Positions 15,883 to 26,115 are shown, numbered from the stretch's first letter. The stretch: 33,897 nt of DNA from CAYZMH01 sp964479445 (GCA_964479445.1 CAYZMH010000026.1:1-33897), one strand, 5' to 3'. Notes: generated by a model from the letters alone, not told the origin. Program-made: numbers and translations.

Positions 15883-18800
15883 TCACCCGTTTTCCCGGTT
15901 CAGCAACTTATAGAAGACCGGGATCACCACCAGGGTTAGCAGCGTTGAGACAAGCAAACCGCCGATGATTGTCCATCCCAGGGGAGCCCAAAGGGTTCCT
16001 CCCCGAAGGGTGAGTGGTAACAGTCCCCCGATAGTTGTAAAGGCAGTCAGCACAATGGGAGTCAAACGGGTCTCGGCTGCAGTTTGCAGCGCCTCATCCA
16101 GCGTGTTCCCTGCCGTGCGAAGCCGGTTGGTATAATCAACCAGGATAATGGAGTTATTAACAACGATGCCGACCAGGCTGGTAAGTCCGACAAATGCAGT
16201 GAACGAAAACGTATACCCGGTGATAAGAAGTGCCCAGACCATTCCGATTGCCGCAAATGGAATAGCCAGAAATATGATCAGGGGTTGTTTGAACGACCGG
16301 AACTGAAGTACCAGCACGGCGAAAATTGAAAGGATGGCTATGATAATGGCATTGGCCATCCCCCCGAAGGATTCATTTCTGCCTTCGAGTTCGCCCCCGA
16401 TCTTGTAGCTGTATCCTTCCGGAAAGGGATACTCTTCGAGCATGTCGATCACGGGTTCCATTACATCGTCCAGGTTAAATCCATGATCGATATCTGCCAG
16501 GATCTCTGCCGTTCGTTCAAGATTGTAGCGGCTAATGGTGCTTGGAGCTTGCTGTAATTCCGGGGAAACCAGCTGGTTAAGCGGGATCTGTTTGCCTGAG
16601 AGAGAAGATACAAACACTCTGCCCAGGTCCTCCACCCTGAACGCTTCCCCATCCTTCATTTTGAGTACCATGCGATACTCGTCTCCTGCCCGGTCCCGGA
16701 AATCTGAAATCCCGATTCCTGCAACTGCCGCACGGATTGTCCGGTCAATCTCCAAAACAGGAACGCCCAGCATGTTCGCTTTCTCCTTGTTGATCCTGAA
16801 TAGAAGTTCAGTATTGGTCTTTACAAATTGATTTTCCAGGTTGATCACCCCGGGTTGCTTCCGGATAAACTGTTCCACATCGGATGAAATCTCCCGGAGC
16901 TGATCCAGATTCTCCCCGTTGAGAAAAACCTGGACAGGGGCCTCAAACGGCGGGCCCTGTTCAAACTCCTTCACCCGGATACGCGCACCGGGATAGGTGT
17001 CATAAGCCCTCCTGAGTTTGGCCAGCAGGGTATCGAAGGCTACCGGATCATACTCATAGAGTTCTACATATATATCGGTAAACTGCCGGTTCAGCCTTTT
17101 GGGAAAAACGTTGTAGTATATCCGGGGATTCCCGTGGCCAACGTTTGTTGCATAATACTTGACCTCCGGGGTGGTGTCCAGCACCTGTTCGATAAACCGG
17201 GCAACCTTATCAGAGCGCTTGATCCCGGATCCCTCGGGTGTAGTGGCCTGGACCATCAGGTTGGGCTGTTCTGCCTTGGGGAAAAAGCTTATACCCACGT
17301 ACCGGAACAGCCAGGCAGATATACCGAGGATCAAAACCGCGATTGCGACAATCAGCCAGGGCTTCTGCAAAGCATACGCCAGGCTTTTCCTGAAGGGATG
17401 TTCAATGATCCACCGGAGCAACTTTTTAACGCCCCGTACTTTACGGGGAATACCGGCCCTGCGTTCACGGAACAGGTGACTGGTTATGGTCGGCGTAAGG
17501 GTCAGGGCAATTAACAGCGAGACGGTCAGGGTAACCATGATCGTTACCGGAAGGGATTCTATAAAGGCACCTGCCATGTAGGGCATGGTGGCTATGGGAA
17601 CAAAAGCCAGTATGGTGGTCAGGGTAGCGCTTATTACAGGCCAACCTATTTCCGAAGCAGCTTTCATGGATGCCTCTTTGCGATCAAATCCCCGTTCCCT
17701 GAACCGGTTAATATTCTCCACCATGACAATGGAGTTATCCACCAGCAATCCAAGTGCCACCACCAGCGCTGCAATAGAGATCTGTTGAAGTCCGAATCCC
17801 CAGACATCCACAATCCCCAGTCCAATGGTGATGGAAAGCGGTATGGCAAGCGCCACTACCAGTGAGGAGCGGATCCCCAGGGAGAGAAAGATAACCAGCC
17901 CTACAAGAACAATACCCTGCAGGAGGTTGCCTAGAAATCCGTTAATGCGCGAGCTCACCTTGGCCGGCTGATCAAATACCTTTTCAAGGGAGATTCCCTC
18001 GGGCAGACCGGAATCAAATTTTGCCAGATAAGGTTTCAGCATCTCATGGGTCTCCAGTACATTTAATCCCTCTTTCTGACTTATAGTAAGGAATATAGCG
18101 CGCTTTCCCGACATGCGCTCACCCGAGGCAAAATCCCCTCCGTACCGGGCGAAATATTTTAAATTTTCATAACCATATTGTACTTCGGCGATGTTTTTCA
18201 GGTAAATAAGTTTCCCCTCGTATGCATTTACCACGGTATTTCGCATCTCGTCCAGGTCTTTATAGGCTCCCGAAGATTTAACACTGAGGCTCATGTCACC
18301 AATCTCCAGGTCTCCCCCGGGTATATTCGCGTTATTGCTTTTTATCGACTGTTCAACCTGTTCGAGGGAGGTGTTCACCCGGGCCATTTTCTCAAAGTCC
18401 AGGGAAATATGGACCTCCTGTTCGGGAAGGGCATAAAAATCCACTGCTTTCACCGGCTCATTCTTCTCAATGATCTTCTGCAGTTTTTCAGCCTGCTTCT
18501 CCAGTTCCCTGAAGGAGGCAGAATCGGAAACCAGCGCCAGCTGGAGCATGGCCACATCGGTGGTGGTCCACTGCCACACCTCTGTTTGCATAATCTCATC
18601 GGGAAGCTCATTCCTCACGCTGTTCACCTGCCGTACCACCTCTTCGTATTTTTCATCGGCATCGGTGTTGAAGTCAAATTCCACAGAGATGGCAGCGATT
18701 CCTTCACGCACTGAAGTGCTGATCTGGTCGATCTCCTCCAGCTCGTTGAGGGCTTCCTCAATAGGCAGTGCCACCAGGTTTTCCATGTCGACCGGACTGG

Positions 18801-18960
18801 CACCCGGCATGGTAACCACGATGGATGAGCCGGGTACGCTAACCTCGGGGTTTTCCGTCCGGGGCATCACCACCAGTGCCCGAATCCCAACGATGGTGAG
18901 AAACACAAACACCATCCAGGTAAAAGAGGAGTATTCTACTGCAAATTTCGGGAGTTTCAT
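15883..18960 (-). CDS. RND-family efflux permease (inner membrane)
   Basis: A 1025-residue RND transporter of full length. The first helix (about 13-30) is followed by a porter domain starting with PEVSVPGSSIVVTMPGASP. TM4 carries LGLLVDNSIVMVENINRFRE, where D408 is kept but the second acidic relay residue of AcrB is N409. The C-terminal repeat mirrors it (VGLTSLVGIVVNNSIILVDY). It pumps small molecules out using the proton gradient. It is last in a tight minus-strand set: the adaptor gene overlaps its start by 4 bases (18957-18960), and a TolC-family gene precedes that. The substrate, whether drug, metabolite or lipid, cannot be told from sequence. Confidence 0.95.
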   Translation of the reverse strand: MKLPKFAVEYSSFTWMVFVFLTIVGIRALVVMPRTENPEVSVPGSSIVVTMPGASPVDMENLVALPIEEALNELEEIDQISTSVREGIAAISVEFDFNTDADEKYEEVVRQVNSVRNELPDEIMQTEVWQWTTTDVAMLQLALVSDSASFRELEKQAEKLQKIIEKNEPVKAVDFYALPEQEVHISLDFEKMARVNTSLEQVEQSIKSNNANIPGGDLEIGDMSLSVKSSGAYKDLDEMRNTVVNAYEGKLIYLKNIAEVQYGYENLKYFARYGGDFASGERMSGKRAIFLTISQKEGLNVLETHEMLKPYLAKFDSGLPEGISLEKVFDQPAKVSSRINGFLGNLLQGIVLVGLVIFLSLGIRSSLVVALAIPLSITIGLGIVDVWGFGLQQISIAALVVALGLLVDNSIVMVENINRFRERGFDRKEASMKAASEIGWPVISATLTTILAFVPIATMPYMAGAFIESLPVTIMVTLTVSLLIALTLTPTITSHLFRERRAGIPRKVRGVKKLLRWIIEHPFRKSLAYALQKPWLIVAIAVLILGISAWLFRYVGISFFPKAEQPNLMVQATTPEGSGIKRSDKVARFIEQVLDTTPEVKYYATNVGHGNPRIYYNVFPKRLNRQFTDIYVELYEYDPVAFDTLLAKLRRAYDTYPGARIRVKEFEQGPPFEAPVQVFLNGENLDQLREISSDVEQFIRKQPGVINLENQFVKTNTELLFRINKEKANMLGVPVLEIDRTIRAAVAGIGISDFRDRAGDEYRMVLKMKDGEAFRVEDLGRVFVSSLSGKQIPLNQLVSPELQQAPSTISRYNLERTAEILADIDHGFNLDDVMEPVIDMLEEYPFPEGYSYKIGGELEGRNESFGGMANAIIIAILSIFAVLVLQFRSFKQPLIIFLAIPFAAIGMVWALLITGYTFSFTAFVGLTSLVGIVVNNSIILVDYTNRLRTAGNTLDEALQTAAETRLTPIVLTAFTTIGGLLPLTLRGGTLWAPLGWTIIGGLLVSTLLTLVVIPVFYKLLNRENG

Positions 18961-20015
18961 GGATTCTGAGAATTAAAGGAGCTTACAATATTGATCTTTG
19001 ACTCCGGGGTAAGATATGACACCCCGTCGGTAATTACCATTTCCCCTTCGCTGATCCCATCCAGGATCATCATTCCTCCATCGCGTATAGCACCGGTCCG
19101 CACCCTCCGCTTTACAGGCTTAATTCCTTCCAGTACATAAACATAGGCAGAATTATCCGCTGCCTCAATAATTGCATCCATGGGTACCCAGCACCCCTGC
19201 TTTACATCTGAAGGAAAGATCTCTGCCCTGGCGATATAACCTGAACGGAACTCCGGTTCAAACTCCTGCATCTGCAGCTCGGCCTCATAGGTTCCCGTGA
19301 CCGGATCTGCCACTGCACCCAGTTCACTAACCCGGGAGGAAAAAACACGGTCGGGAAACGCATCCATGGTAATGTGGGCCGTATCCCCCTCGAAAAGACG
19401 CACGACATCCCGGTCGGTAAGTGCCACCCGCACAATCCAGTCGTTTTCGGTAGTGGCAAAAAGCAACACCGGGTATCCCGGCGAAACCATTTCGTTTGCC
19501 TCCATTAGCACCTTCTGTATCTTACCCCGTGAGGGCGCTTTGATATAAGAGTGGCGGTAATTAAAATCGGCTATCTGCTTTCGGGCCTTTGCCAGTTCAA
19601 AAGCCGACCGGGCATCCTGAAACTGCTCCAGGGTAGCCACACTGTCGTTGTAAAGGTTTTCAGCCCGCTTGAGATCCCGCCGGGCTTTATCGAGCGATAC
19701 CCTTGCCTGCTCTTTTTGGGCCCTGATCTCTGCCAGGTCCAGCCGTGCCAGCACGGTTCCTTCGTTTACATGTTGCCCTTCCTTCACAAAAATGCGGTCG
19801 ATGATCCCGCCGGTTTTGAAACTCAGCTTCATCTCCCTGCGCGTAGCCAGTCCCCCGCTTGCCCGCACAGGAACCTGGTAGCTTTCTTTTTTCGCAGGGT
19901 AGATCCTTACATTTACCTTGTTGTCGGTGGATTCCGGTTGCCCGGAACCTGAATTACAGGATGTAACAAGCAAAAGGGCCAGAAGCACCCCCGAAATGGT
20001 TCTGATTGTTCTCAT
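18957..20015 (-). CDS. RND pump periplasmic adaptor (membrane fusion protein)
   Basis: A 352-residue HlyD/AcrA-type adaptor lipoprotein. The lipobox is LVTSC, so C20 is lipidated. A lipoyl half (KTGGIIDRIFVKEGQHVNEG) is followed by an alpha-hairpin (about 105-150), the second lipoyl half (YIKAPSRGKIQKVLMEANEM) and beta-barrel and membrane-proximal domains, as expected for the family. It links the RND permease to the TolC channel. It overlaps the permease start by 4 bases and starts 2 bases after the TolC stop, showing a strict three-gene operon. Confidence 0.93.
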   Translation of the reverse strand: MRTIRTISGVLLALLLVTSCNSGSGQPESTDNKVNVRIYPAKKESYQVPVRASGGLATRREMKLSFKTGGIIDRIFVKEGQHVNEGTVLARLDLAEIRAQKEQARVSLDKARRDLKRAENLYNDSVATLEQFQDARSAFELAKARKQIADFNYRHSYIKAPSRGKIQKVLMEANEMVSPGYPVLLFATTENDWIVRVALTDRDVVRLFEGDTAHITMDAFPDRVFSSRVSELGAVADPVTGTYEAELQMQEFEPEFRSGYIARAEIFPSDVKQGCWVPMDAIIEAADNSAYVYVLEGIKPVKRRVRTGAIRDGGMMILDGISEGEMVITDGVSYLTPESKINIVSSFNSQNP

Positions 20016-20017
20016 AC

Positions 20018-21373
20018 TTACCGGTTAAAAGATTTTCCCATGGCATTTTCAAAATCGGCCAGTGCTATAAAATATTCGCTCCTGGTAATGATCCTTCCCG
20101 TGGATGCATCGGTGAGCGTGGTGCGTGCATCCAGGAGCTGAAGCAGGCTGGCTTGTCCCTCCCTGTATCGTTTTCGGATAAGATCATAGGCGCGTTTTGC
20201 TGACTGAAGCTCTTTCCGGGCTGCCTCCAGCTCCTCGTAGGCAGCTGCCAGGGCATAATAACTGTTCAGAACCTGCATCCTGATCTTCTGTTCGGCTTCC
20301 AGCAGGGCTGATTCCAGCTTATCCCCTTCAATCTTCCGCTGCTGAACCTTGTGACGGTTGCTGAGTCCGTGAAACAGATCCCACCGCAACACCAGGGAAG
20401 CCAACACAAAATCATCCTCCCCTGTAAAGGAATACTCTTCGCCCTGGAAACCATAATCCACCGTTCCGAACAACTCGGGCAGATTATCTCCCTGTTCCAG
20501 TCGTACAGCCTGCCTGTTCATGGTCTTGTACCGCCTGATCTGCTCCAGCTCCTGCCGGGAGGCCACCGCCTCTTCCTGAACCTCCTCCAGTACATATACC
20601 GGGGAACGGGGTGTTTCCGGGTAGAGAACGATGGCCGAGTCCAGGGATCGGTTAAGCAGAAAATTGAAATAGGACCTGGAGGCTTCCCACATATTCTTCG
20701 CCTCTGCCTGCCTGGCCCTTACCCTGGCAACTTCGGCCTCCGACCGGTAAACCTCATCAATGGTCACTTTATCGTTTTCGTGGAGCCGCTCACTCACTCT
20801 CAGGTTCTCCTTTACCAGGAGCAGGGTAGTATCCGACAGTTTCATAAGCTCCCGGGATTTCTGAAAGGTGTAATACGCAGTTTTAATCTCTCTTACCAAT
20901 TCCCGCTTATATACCTCCATATCCACCCGGGCGATTTCTGCCTGTTCCCTGGAAATTTTGTAGTTGTAGAGAATATCGCTGCTGAAGATCGGTTGGACCA
21001 GTGTTACCTTGGTTTCGTGTTCTCTGGGGCGGTAAAAGTTAAATGTCTCGTTCTCGATGGAGGGAAACTGATTGGAACCGGTTAGCGTATTGAGCGTGGA
21101 GTAGACCGGGTTAAGAAGATCTCCCACCGGGAATTCAATTACGCGTCCCCCGTCTGCAATGGTATACCGCGCCTGCATCCCCAGGTCAGGGAAAAACAAT
21201 CCCCGGGCCTCTTTCAGCCTGGCCAGGCTCTGGTTATAATCCAGCTGTCGTTGCTTTAATGCCTGGTTGGAGTTGATTCCCTGCTGAATGTATTCCTTAA
21301 GTACCGGGTTCTGCGCCCGCAGGCAGGCCGGTATTAGCAGCAGGAGTCCTGCAATATACCATTGAATTCTCAT
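20018..21373 (-). CDS. TolC-family outer membrane efflux protein
   Basis: A 451-residue outer-membrane channel with a signal peptide (1-20, ending CLRAQ) and two long coiled-coil repeats. The first starts at LKEYIQQGINSNQALKQRQL; the second ends in AYDLIRKRYREGQASLLQLL, the typical TolC-type second-repeat signature. It is the first gene of the pump operon (tolC, adaptor, permease); in many phyla the order is reversed. The 119 bases before it contain no exact TAnnTTTG element that I can find. No repressor gene adjoins the operon. Confidence 0.92.
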   Translation of the reverse strand: MRIQWYIAGLLLLIPACLRAQNPVLKEYIQQGINSNQALKQRQLDYNQSLARLKEARGLFFPDLGMQARYTIADGGRVIEFPVGDLLNPVYSTLNTLTGSNQFPSIENETFNFYRPREHETKVTLVQPIFSSDILYNYKISREQAEIARVDMEVYKRELVREIKTAYYTFQKSRELMKLSDTTLLLVKENLRVSERLHENDKVTIDEVYRSEAEVARVRARQAEAKNMWEASRSYFNFLLNRSLDSAIVLYPETPRSPVYVLEEVQEEAVASRQELEQIRRYKTMNRQAVRLEQGDNLPELFGTVDYGFQGEEYSFTGEDDFVLASLVLRWDLFHGLSNRHKVQQRKIEGDKLESALLEAEQKIRMQVLNSYYALAAAYEELEAARKELQSAKRAYDLIRKRYREGQASLLQLLDARTTLTDASTGRIITRSEYFIALADFENAMGKSFNR

Positions 21374-21492
21374 GGTCAGATCCGTTTATCAATCATTTAT
21401 CCTTCCTCTATCCACCACTGCGTGGTAACTGACTGTATCGCCATACTCTTCGATCATTCAGCAACGGTGACCTGTAAACCCGGCCGCCTCTG

Positions 21493-22422
21493 TCAGTGGA
21501 TCTTAATCCTGGCAACCCGCTTTCCTTCATGCGATGTCTCATCCAGCATATACACCCCGGGCTCCCAGGTTGAGACGGGGATAGTCAGTTTACCCGCAGA
21601 AGCGGTATTCCGGTATTTTTCCCTTCCGCTAAGGTCGTATACCCGGTAGAGCTTGTCTGTATCAGAACGGGACCGGATCACCAGGTTATCCCCCTGCTGC
21701 CTCCATTGAATACGCGATTCATCGGGTTGTCCGGGGAGGATCGCTGTGGTGCCGGGAATATCCGCAAAGCGGAGGATCTCCCCCACCCACTCTTTGTATT
21801 GGCGGACTGAAGGGTGCAGGTCATCCGATGCCACCAGTCCGGGGCGTTCCAGCCCCTGGCGGGATATAAAGGTAATATCCACGTAGGGCACCCCCATCTC
21901 TTCCGACACCCTTCTGTTGATGGCATTATACGCATCAATCGCCTCGCTGACTCCTTCGGCACTTGAATGGGAAGGTGTGTAGGAATAATCGGGTATGGAG
22001 AGTACGAAAACGTGGTTGGCATTACCCCCTGCAAGCGATAATGCCGTTTCCAGCAACTGTCTGAACTGAGGTTCATAAAGCTCAATGTCCTGTCCCCTGT
22101 ACTGGTTATTGACCCCTATCAACAGGGAGACCAGGTTGTAATCGCCCGGTTGTGGATCCCGGTTCTCAATGGCACTGATCAAAAACTGGGTGGTCCATCC
22201 TGTTTCAGCGATGATGTCGGGCTCTTCTGCCTCCACCCCCAGGTCGCGCAATTCATCGATGAACTGCTCCGGCCAGCTTTCAACTGGCGGGACGCTCTCC
22301 CCGATGGTGTAAGAATCCCCAAGTGCCAGCATTTTCAGCGGCTGCTCAATTTCTATTCGCTGTCCCATTGCTATTACAGACATTACCAGTAATGTGAGTG
22401 TACCCCATATCTTTCTTTTCAT
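21493..22422 (-). CDS. exported SGNH/GDSL hydrolase with T9SS-like tail
   Basis: A 309-residue esterase-type hydrolase. A signal peptide (1-20, ending AMGQ) precedes block I LALGDSYT (S37 nucleophile), then IGVNNQ (block III Asn) and SDDLHPS (D200 or D201, H203). After about residue 235 comes a beta-rich tail (LYRVYDLSGREKY, WEPGVYML, ARIKIH) typical of type IX sorting domains. The start at 22422 (MKRKIWG) is chosen because an upstream in-frame ATG at 22461 would add a charged N-terminus before the signal peptide. It probably removes acyl groups (for example acetyl) from polysaccharide; neighbours are a glycosidase-like lipoprotein and a sulfatase on the same strand. Confidence 0.85.
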   Translation of the reverse strand: MKRKIWGTLTLLVMSVIAMGQRIEIEQPLKMLALGDSYTIGESVPPVESWPEQFIDELRDLGVEAEEPDIIAETGWTTQFLISAIENRDPQPGDYNLVSLLIGVNNQYRGQDIELYEPQFRQLLETALSLAGGNANHVFVLSIPDYSYTPSHSSAEGVSEAIDAYNAINRRVSEEMGVPYVDITFISRQGLERPGLVASDDLHPSVRQYKEWVGEILRFADIPGTTAILPGQPDESRIQWRQQGDNLVIRSRSDTDKLYRVYDLSGREKYRNTASAGKLTIPVSTWEPGVYMLDETSHEGKRVARIKIH

Positions 22423-22471
22423 GGTCTTTTCTTTTATGTGCATAACAACTATGGGATCCATCTTGTTGCAG

Positions 22472-24253
22472 TCATTCCAGTGTCAACCTGGCCACCCAGT
22501 CTCCACGGTCAAATCCTTTCGGAACAGAGAACCTGTTATCACCCTCCATAAGATGCACCGCCTCAGGTCTGTTCATCTCACCGGTACGCGGATTAAACCA
22601 CTGGAGGGCAAATTCACCCCCGTCCCCATCATGCATCAGCGTAAAGGAGCGTTCCCCCGGAGGCATATAGACCACGTACCGTACACCGGGTGAGGTAAAG
22701 CAGTAACTCCCACCCCCGGAAACCAGCTGATCGGCAGGCATCATCTCCTCCACCGGAAGTCCTTCAAAGAATTTCCGGGCATACCGGCTCTGTTCCCACA
22801 TATTGGCACGCGTCCGGAAATCTTCTGCAGTCAGATCATTATGGGGATATCCATAGCCAAAATACCACTCCACCCCGGCCCCGCCTGCCATCAAGGTGCC
22901 CCATAAGCACTTATCCCTGATGGTATCATGCTCCGGATCCGCATCATCCGGAACCACACCCAGTCTGAAATGCCCGATCTCATCCAGGGTACAGATCCAG
23001 TTTGCCCCGGATGCAGCAGAGGCCTTTCTCCATTTCAGCACATGCTCGTGAACCGGACCCGGCCCCTCAATCTGAAGGGAAGGTCCGTCCAGTACAGTCT
23101 CCAGCAGGGGTTCCAGCACCCGGTCATGATCTTTCTCCGCCACATGGGTATGAATGACCACAACCGGGTCATAGTGATGAATCTTTTTAATATAGCGGAG
23201 CATATCTTTCCGCATACGGGTATCCTGGGCCAGTGAGGTGTTATAATTTCTCCCGTTCTCCTCCCCCAGGTTCCATATAACACCGAGGTGGTGTCCAAAT
23301 CGAGCCACCAGCTCCCGGTAATAGAGCTTACGGATCGTTCCGGTTTCACCCTGATCCAACAGCACCTGGTTCTCCCGTTCCTGGGTAACCAGGTGGATCA
23401 TGATCCCTTTTTTCTCCATGTAACTGAACAGCCGGTCCCACTGCTCCAGCTTGCTCACATCATAGCGCGTCCGCTCAGTTTTGTTGATCCAGGGCCACAC
23501 ATCGTCCCCGTCACCCATCACGTTCATGGTAAGCATATAGACCGAGTTCACCCCGGCCGAAGCCAGGTAATTCACTGCACCGACGATGTTTCGCCCGTCT
23601 CCCTCATTCCAGTCAGGATCCCCCTCCTGCCAGTCACCTGCATGCGGTTTGTAAAGATGGGTGGGCTCAGTCTGGTCAAAACCGTAATAGGCCAGGAAAT
23701 TTTCCGGACTGTTGGTTCCGGTTTTAATAAAAGATTCTCCAGTGCCGGCATGCACCAGGTAGTGTTTCCCGCCGTTAACCAATCTCCCCCCGGCACGAAA
23801 ATCGGGGGGTTCTTTGTCGGTTTCGGTTACCCGGAACGAACCGGTGTCGCCATGCATCCGGAGCGGTTCCCCGTATCCCGTGCTATCTGATACCGCAATA
23901 CCGCGGGCGCGCTCAAAATGGACCCGGTAGTGCCAGGTACCGGTATCCGGGGGTACAAATTTCACATTCCAGATATTGCCCGACTCACTTCCCTCTTCCA
24001 GTGCCTGTCCGTCTGCTGCAAAATAGCCGGGCGCCACCAGGGTGTCCCCCGGCTTTGTGAAAGCCACATCCAGGCGGTAATCCAGGAATGGATTCCAGTA
24101 ATCGTACTCGGCAGCATAATTTCCAGGTACATGAAGCGTGATGGTGTGCCAGCGTTTCAGTTCTCCTTCGATTTCGACCTCCGGTTTTTTAATGGTGCAG
24201 GATGAGAGCAATACTGCAAGGATCGAAACATACATGAGACTCGGATTTTTCAT
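22472..24253 (-). CDS. DUF5060-containing glycoside hydrolase-like lipoprotein
   Basis: A 593-residue lipoprotein (lipobox LLSSC, C19). An N-terminal beta-sandwich of the DUF5060 kind (about 25-145, with VPGNYAAEYDYWNPFLDYRL) precedes a TIM-barrel-like domain (about 150-500) and a C-terminal beta domain resembling the putative collagen-binding domain seen in apiosidase-like enzymes (about 505-593). In the barrel, VIWNLGEENG (325-334) and TLDEIG (422-427) are good candidates for acid/base E331 or E332 and nucleophile E425 of a clan-A glycosidase. Substrate is unknown. It lies 70 bases after the sulfatase gene and 49 before the SGNH gene, so these three form a likely operon. Confidence 0.78.
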   Translation of the reverse strand: MKNPSLMYVSILAVLLSSCTIKKPEVEIEGELKRWHTITLHVPGNYAAEYDYWNPFLDYRLDVAFTKPGDTLVAPGYFAADGQALEEGSESGNIWNVKFVPPDTGTWHYRVHFERARGIAVSDSTGYGEPLRMHGDTGSFRVTETDKEPPDFRAGGRLVNGGKHYLVHAGTGESFIKTGTNSPENFLAYYGFDQTEPTHLYKPHAGDWQEGDPDWNEGDGRNIVGAVNYLASAGVNSVYMLTMNVMGDGDDVWPWINKTERTRYDVSKLEQWDRLFSYMEKKGIMIHLVTQERENQVLLDQGETGTIRKLYYRELVARFGHHLGVIWNLGEENGRNYNTSLAQDTRMRKDMLRYIKKIHHYDPVVVIHTHVAEKDHDRVLEPLLETVLDGPSLQIEGPGPVHEHVLKWRKASAASGANWICTLDEIGHFRLGVVPDDADPEHDTIRDKCLWGTLMAGGAGVEWYFGYGYPHNDLTAEDFRTRANMWEQSRYARKFFEGLPVEEMMPADQLVSGGGSYCFTSPGVRYVVYMPPGERSFTLMHDGDGGEFALQWFNPRTGEMNRPEAVHLMEGDNRFSVPKGFDRGDWVARLTLE

Positions 24254-24322
24254 CAGTTGTTGGTTTTGTTGGAACGGAGTATAAAGCTAATAAGAATCGG
24301 TGAATTGCAGGACCAATCCGGG

Positions 24323-25978
24323 TTACCAATCAACATACGCGGTATCGCTTTGCCGGAAGCCGATCCGGACGGCCGTTGCCCTGAGCGATTGCTGGTCTGA
24401 CCAGTGGATGGGCTCATGGTAAAGCCTCCAGTGATCCTCTCCACCTGCTGTGTCAGAGGGGAGCTGGTAGGCAATGGAAGCTCCCGGGGTTACACTGTGC
24501 AGGGTGAGGGTATCGTTTTCCATTCGGACCTCCACAGGCTGCGTGACTGGTTGCTCCCCGTCGGGAGGCCATAACTGCCTGATCAGTTCATGCTCGGGCA
24601 GATCCCCCAGGTCACCGTACGTCTCAACCCACCTCTCATGGGCACTGCGAAGCTCCTGCAGTTTGCCGGTATGACCCGGATCGCCGGCCAGGTTATGAAT
24701 TTCGTGCGGATCATTTTTTACATCATACAGCTCCTCTTCGGGTTTGGTTTCCCTGAACCACAATTGCTGGATGGAATCCAGTCCGCCGGCATCCCTCACC
24801 CGGTAAAGCTCCTGCATCAGGTCCATCTGGTCGCGGTATGGAATCCACTGCACGTAGGGCTTCCAGGGTTCGTAGTTCTTTATATACTTGTAACGTTTAT
24901 CCCTGACAAACCGCTGCATATCGGTAGCCGGATCCATCCGGTCGCGGGCACCGTATACATAATCCCGGGGCTTTGCTGCCCCTCGTCCCAGGAACGCCTT
25001 TCCGTGCATGTAATCAGGTATGGGGACCTGCGCAAGGGAGAGCACCGTGGGTGCAAAATCAACGAAACTCACCAGCCGGTTGGTTACCGTTCCGGCCCCG
25101 CTTCCGTCAGGGAATCTTACGATCAGGGGAACCCGGATGCCCGAATCATACAGCCACCGTTTGGCCCTCGGGGTGCCGTCTCCATGATCGCTGAAAAAAA
25201 AGACAATAGTCTCTCCCGTCAACCCATCCTCCTCCAGCTGACGGAGCAGTTCACCCACCCGCTGATCCGCCAGCCGGATATTATCATACATCCTGGTCAG
25301 GTCTTTCCTTACCACGGGGGTATCGGGATAATAGGGTGGCACCTTCACCTCTTCCGGATCGGTGAAAGAGGGGTCCCCCTCCCTTTTCCATATCTGCGAT
25401 TCATGCGACTCACCGATATTAAACACGGCAAAGAAAGGCTGTCCCTCCTCCCGGTTGCGCCAGTGAGCACTTCTGCTGCTCTCATCCCATGCCGTGATGG
25501 GATTTCGGAACTGGTAGTCGGTTTTATGGTTGTTGGTACAGTAATACCCGGCCTCCCTGAGGTACTCGGTAAAGCAGGATGCCTCTGCAGGCGGTACAGC
25601 TTCGTAGGTGGGAATGGCCAGCAGTTCGGGATCGGTGATCTGATCCAGGGCACTGGTTCGTTTCAGGGTACGCATATGCATGGCCCCGAACGAAGTAGGA
25701 TATAAACCGGTGATAAGCGCTGCCCTCGAAGGTGCACACACCCCGGAGACCGAAAACGCATGGGTGAAACGAATGCCTTCCGAAGCCAGTTGATCGATCA
25801 CGGGGGTGTGGGCGACCTCATCACCGTAGCAACCCAGGTGCGGACTCATATCCTCGCTGGTGATCCAGAGAATATTGGGCTTTTCATCGCGGATAGCGGA
25901 TTCGGGCGGGCGGAAGGTACATGAATTTATTATCCCTGCCGACAGCAGGATTATGGTGAAGGGATGCACTATTTTCAT
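24323..25978 (-). CDS. type I sulfatase lipoprotein (formylglycine-dependent)
   Basis: A 551-residue sulfatase with a signal peptide and lipobox IINSC (C20). The N-terminal metal site is KPNILWITSEDMSPHLGCYG. The active-site signature is SGVCAPSRAALITG, in which C81 must be oxidised to formylglycine by a separate sulfatase-maturing enzyme that is not in this window. FFFSDHGDGTPRAKRW holds further metal and substrate residues. The final part (about 470-551) is an extra beta domain with a chitobiase-type look (TLTLHSVTPGASIAYQL). It removes sulfate from sulfated polysaccharides. It heads the sulfatase/DUF5060/SGNH group, which points to a sulfated and acylated algal or animal glycan as target. 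Confidence 0.92.
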   Translation of the reverse strand: MKIVHPFTIILLSAGIINSCTFRPPESAIRDEKPNILWITSEDMSPHLGCYGDEVAHTPVIDQLASEGIRFTHAFSVSGVCAPSRAALITGLYPTSFGAMHMRTLKRTSALDQITDPELLAIPTYEAVPPAEASCFTEYLREAGYYCTNNHKTDYQFRNPITAWDESSRSAHWRNREEGQPFFAVFNIGESHESQIWKREGDPSFTDPEEVKVPPYYPDTPVVRKDLTRMYDNIRLADQRVGELLRQLEEDGLTGETIVFFFSDHGDGTPRAKRWLYDSGIRVPLIVRFPDGSGAGTVTNRLVSFVDFAPTVLSLAQVPIPDYMHGKAFLGRGAAKPRDYVYGARDRMDPATDMQRFVRDKRYKYIKNYEPWKPYVQWIPYRDQMDLMQELYRVRDAGGLDSIQQLWFRETKPEEELYDVKNDPHEIHNLAGDPGHTGKLQELRSAHERWVETYGDLGDLPEHELIRQLWPPDGEQPVTQPVEVRMENDTLTLHSVTPGASIAYQLPSDTAGGEDHWRLYHEPIHWSDQQSLRATAVRIGFRQSDTAYVDW

Positions 25979-26115
25979 GGTGATAACGGTATCGTTAATT
26001 AGATGAAAATAGCGATAAAAAGAAAGAATTAAAAATATTTATCCGCCGGTTATACTGGAACCCTGCAGTCAGGGAATTTTTCCTGAATCATTGGTTTTCA
26101 ACCCGTAAACAGGAT

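Noticed and set aside
20351..21085. Plus-strand frame of 244 codons opposite the TolC gene
   Set aside because: It is the antisense shadow of a well-supported TolC-family gene and its translation shows no domain.
26061..26074. Terminator CCCTG-CAGT-CAGGG after the barrel gene
   Set aside because: Its T-run lies on the plus strand while the neighbouring gene ends on the minus strand, so it does not suit that gene; no plus-strand gene is present.
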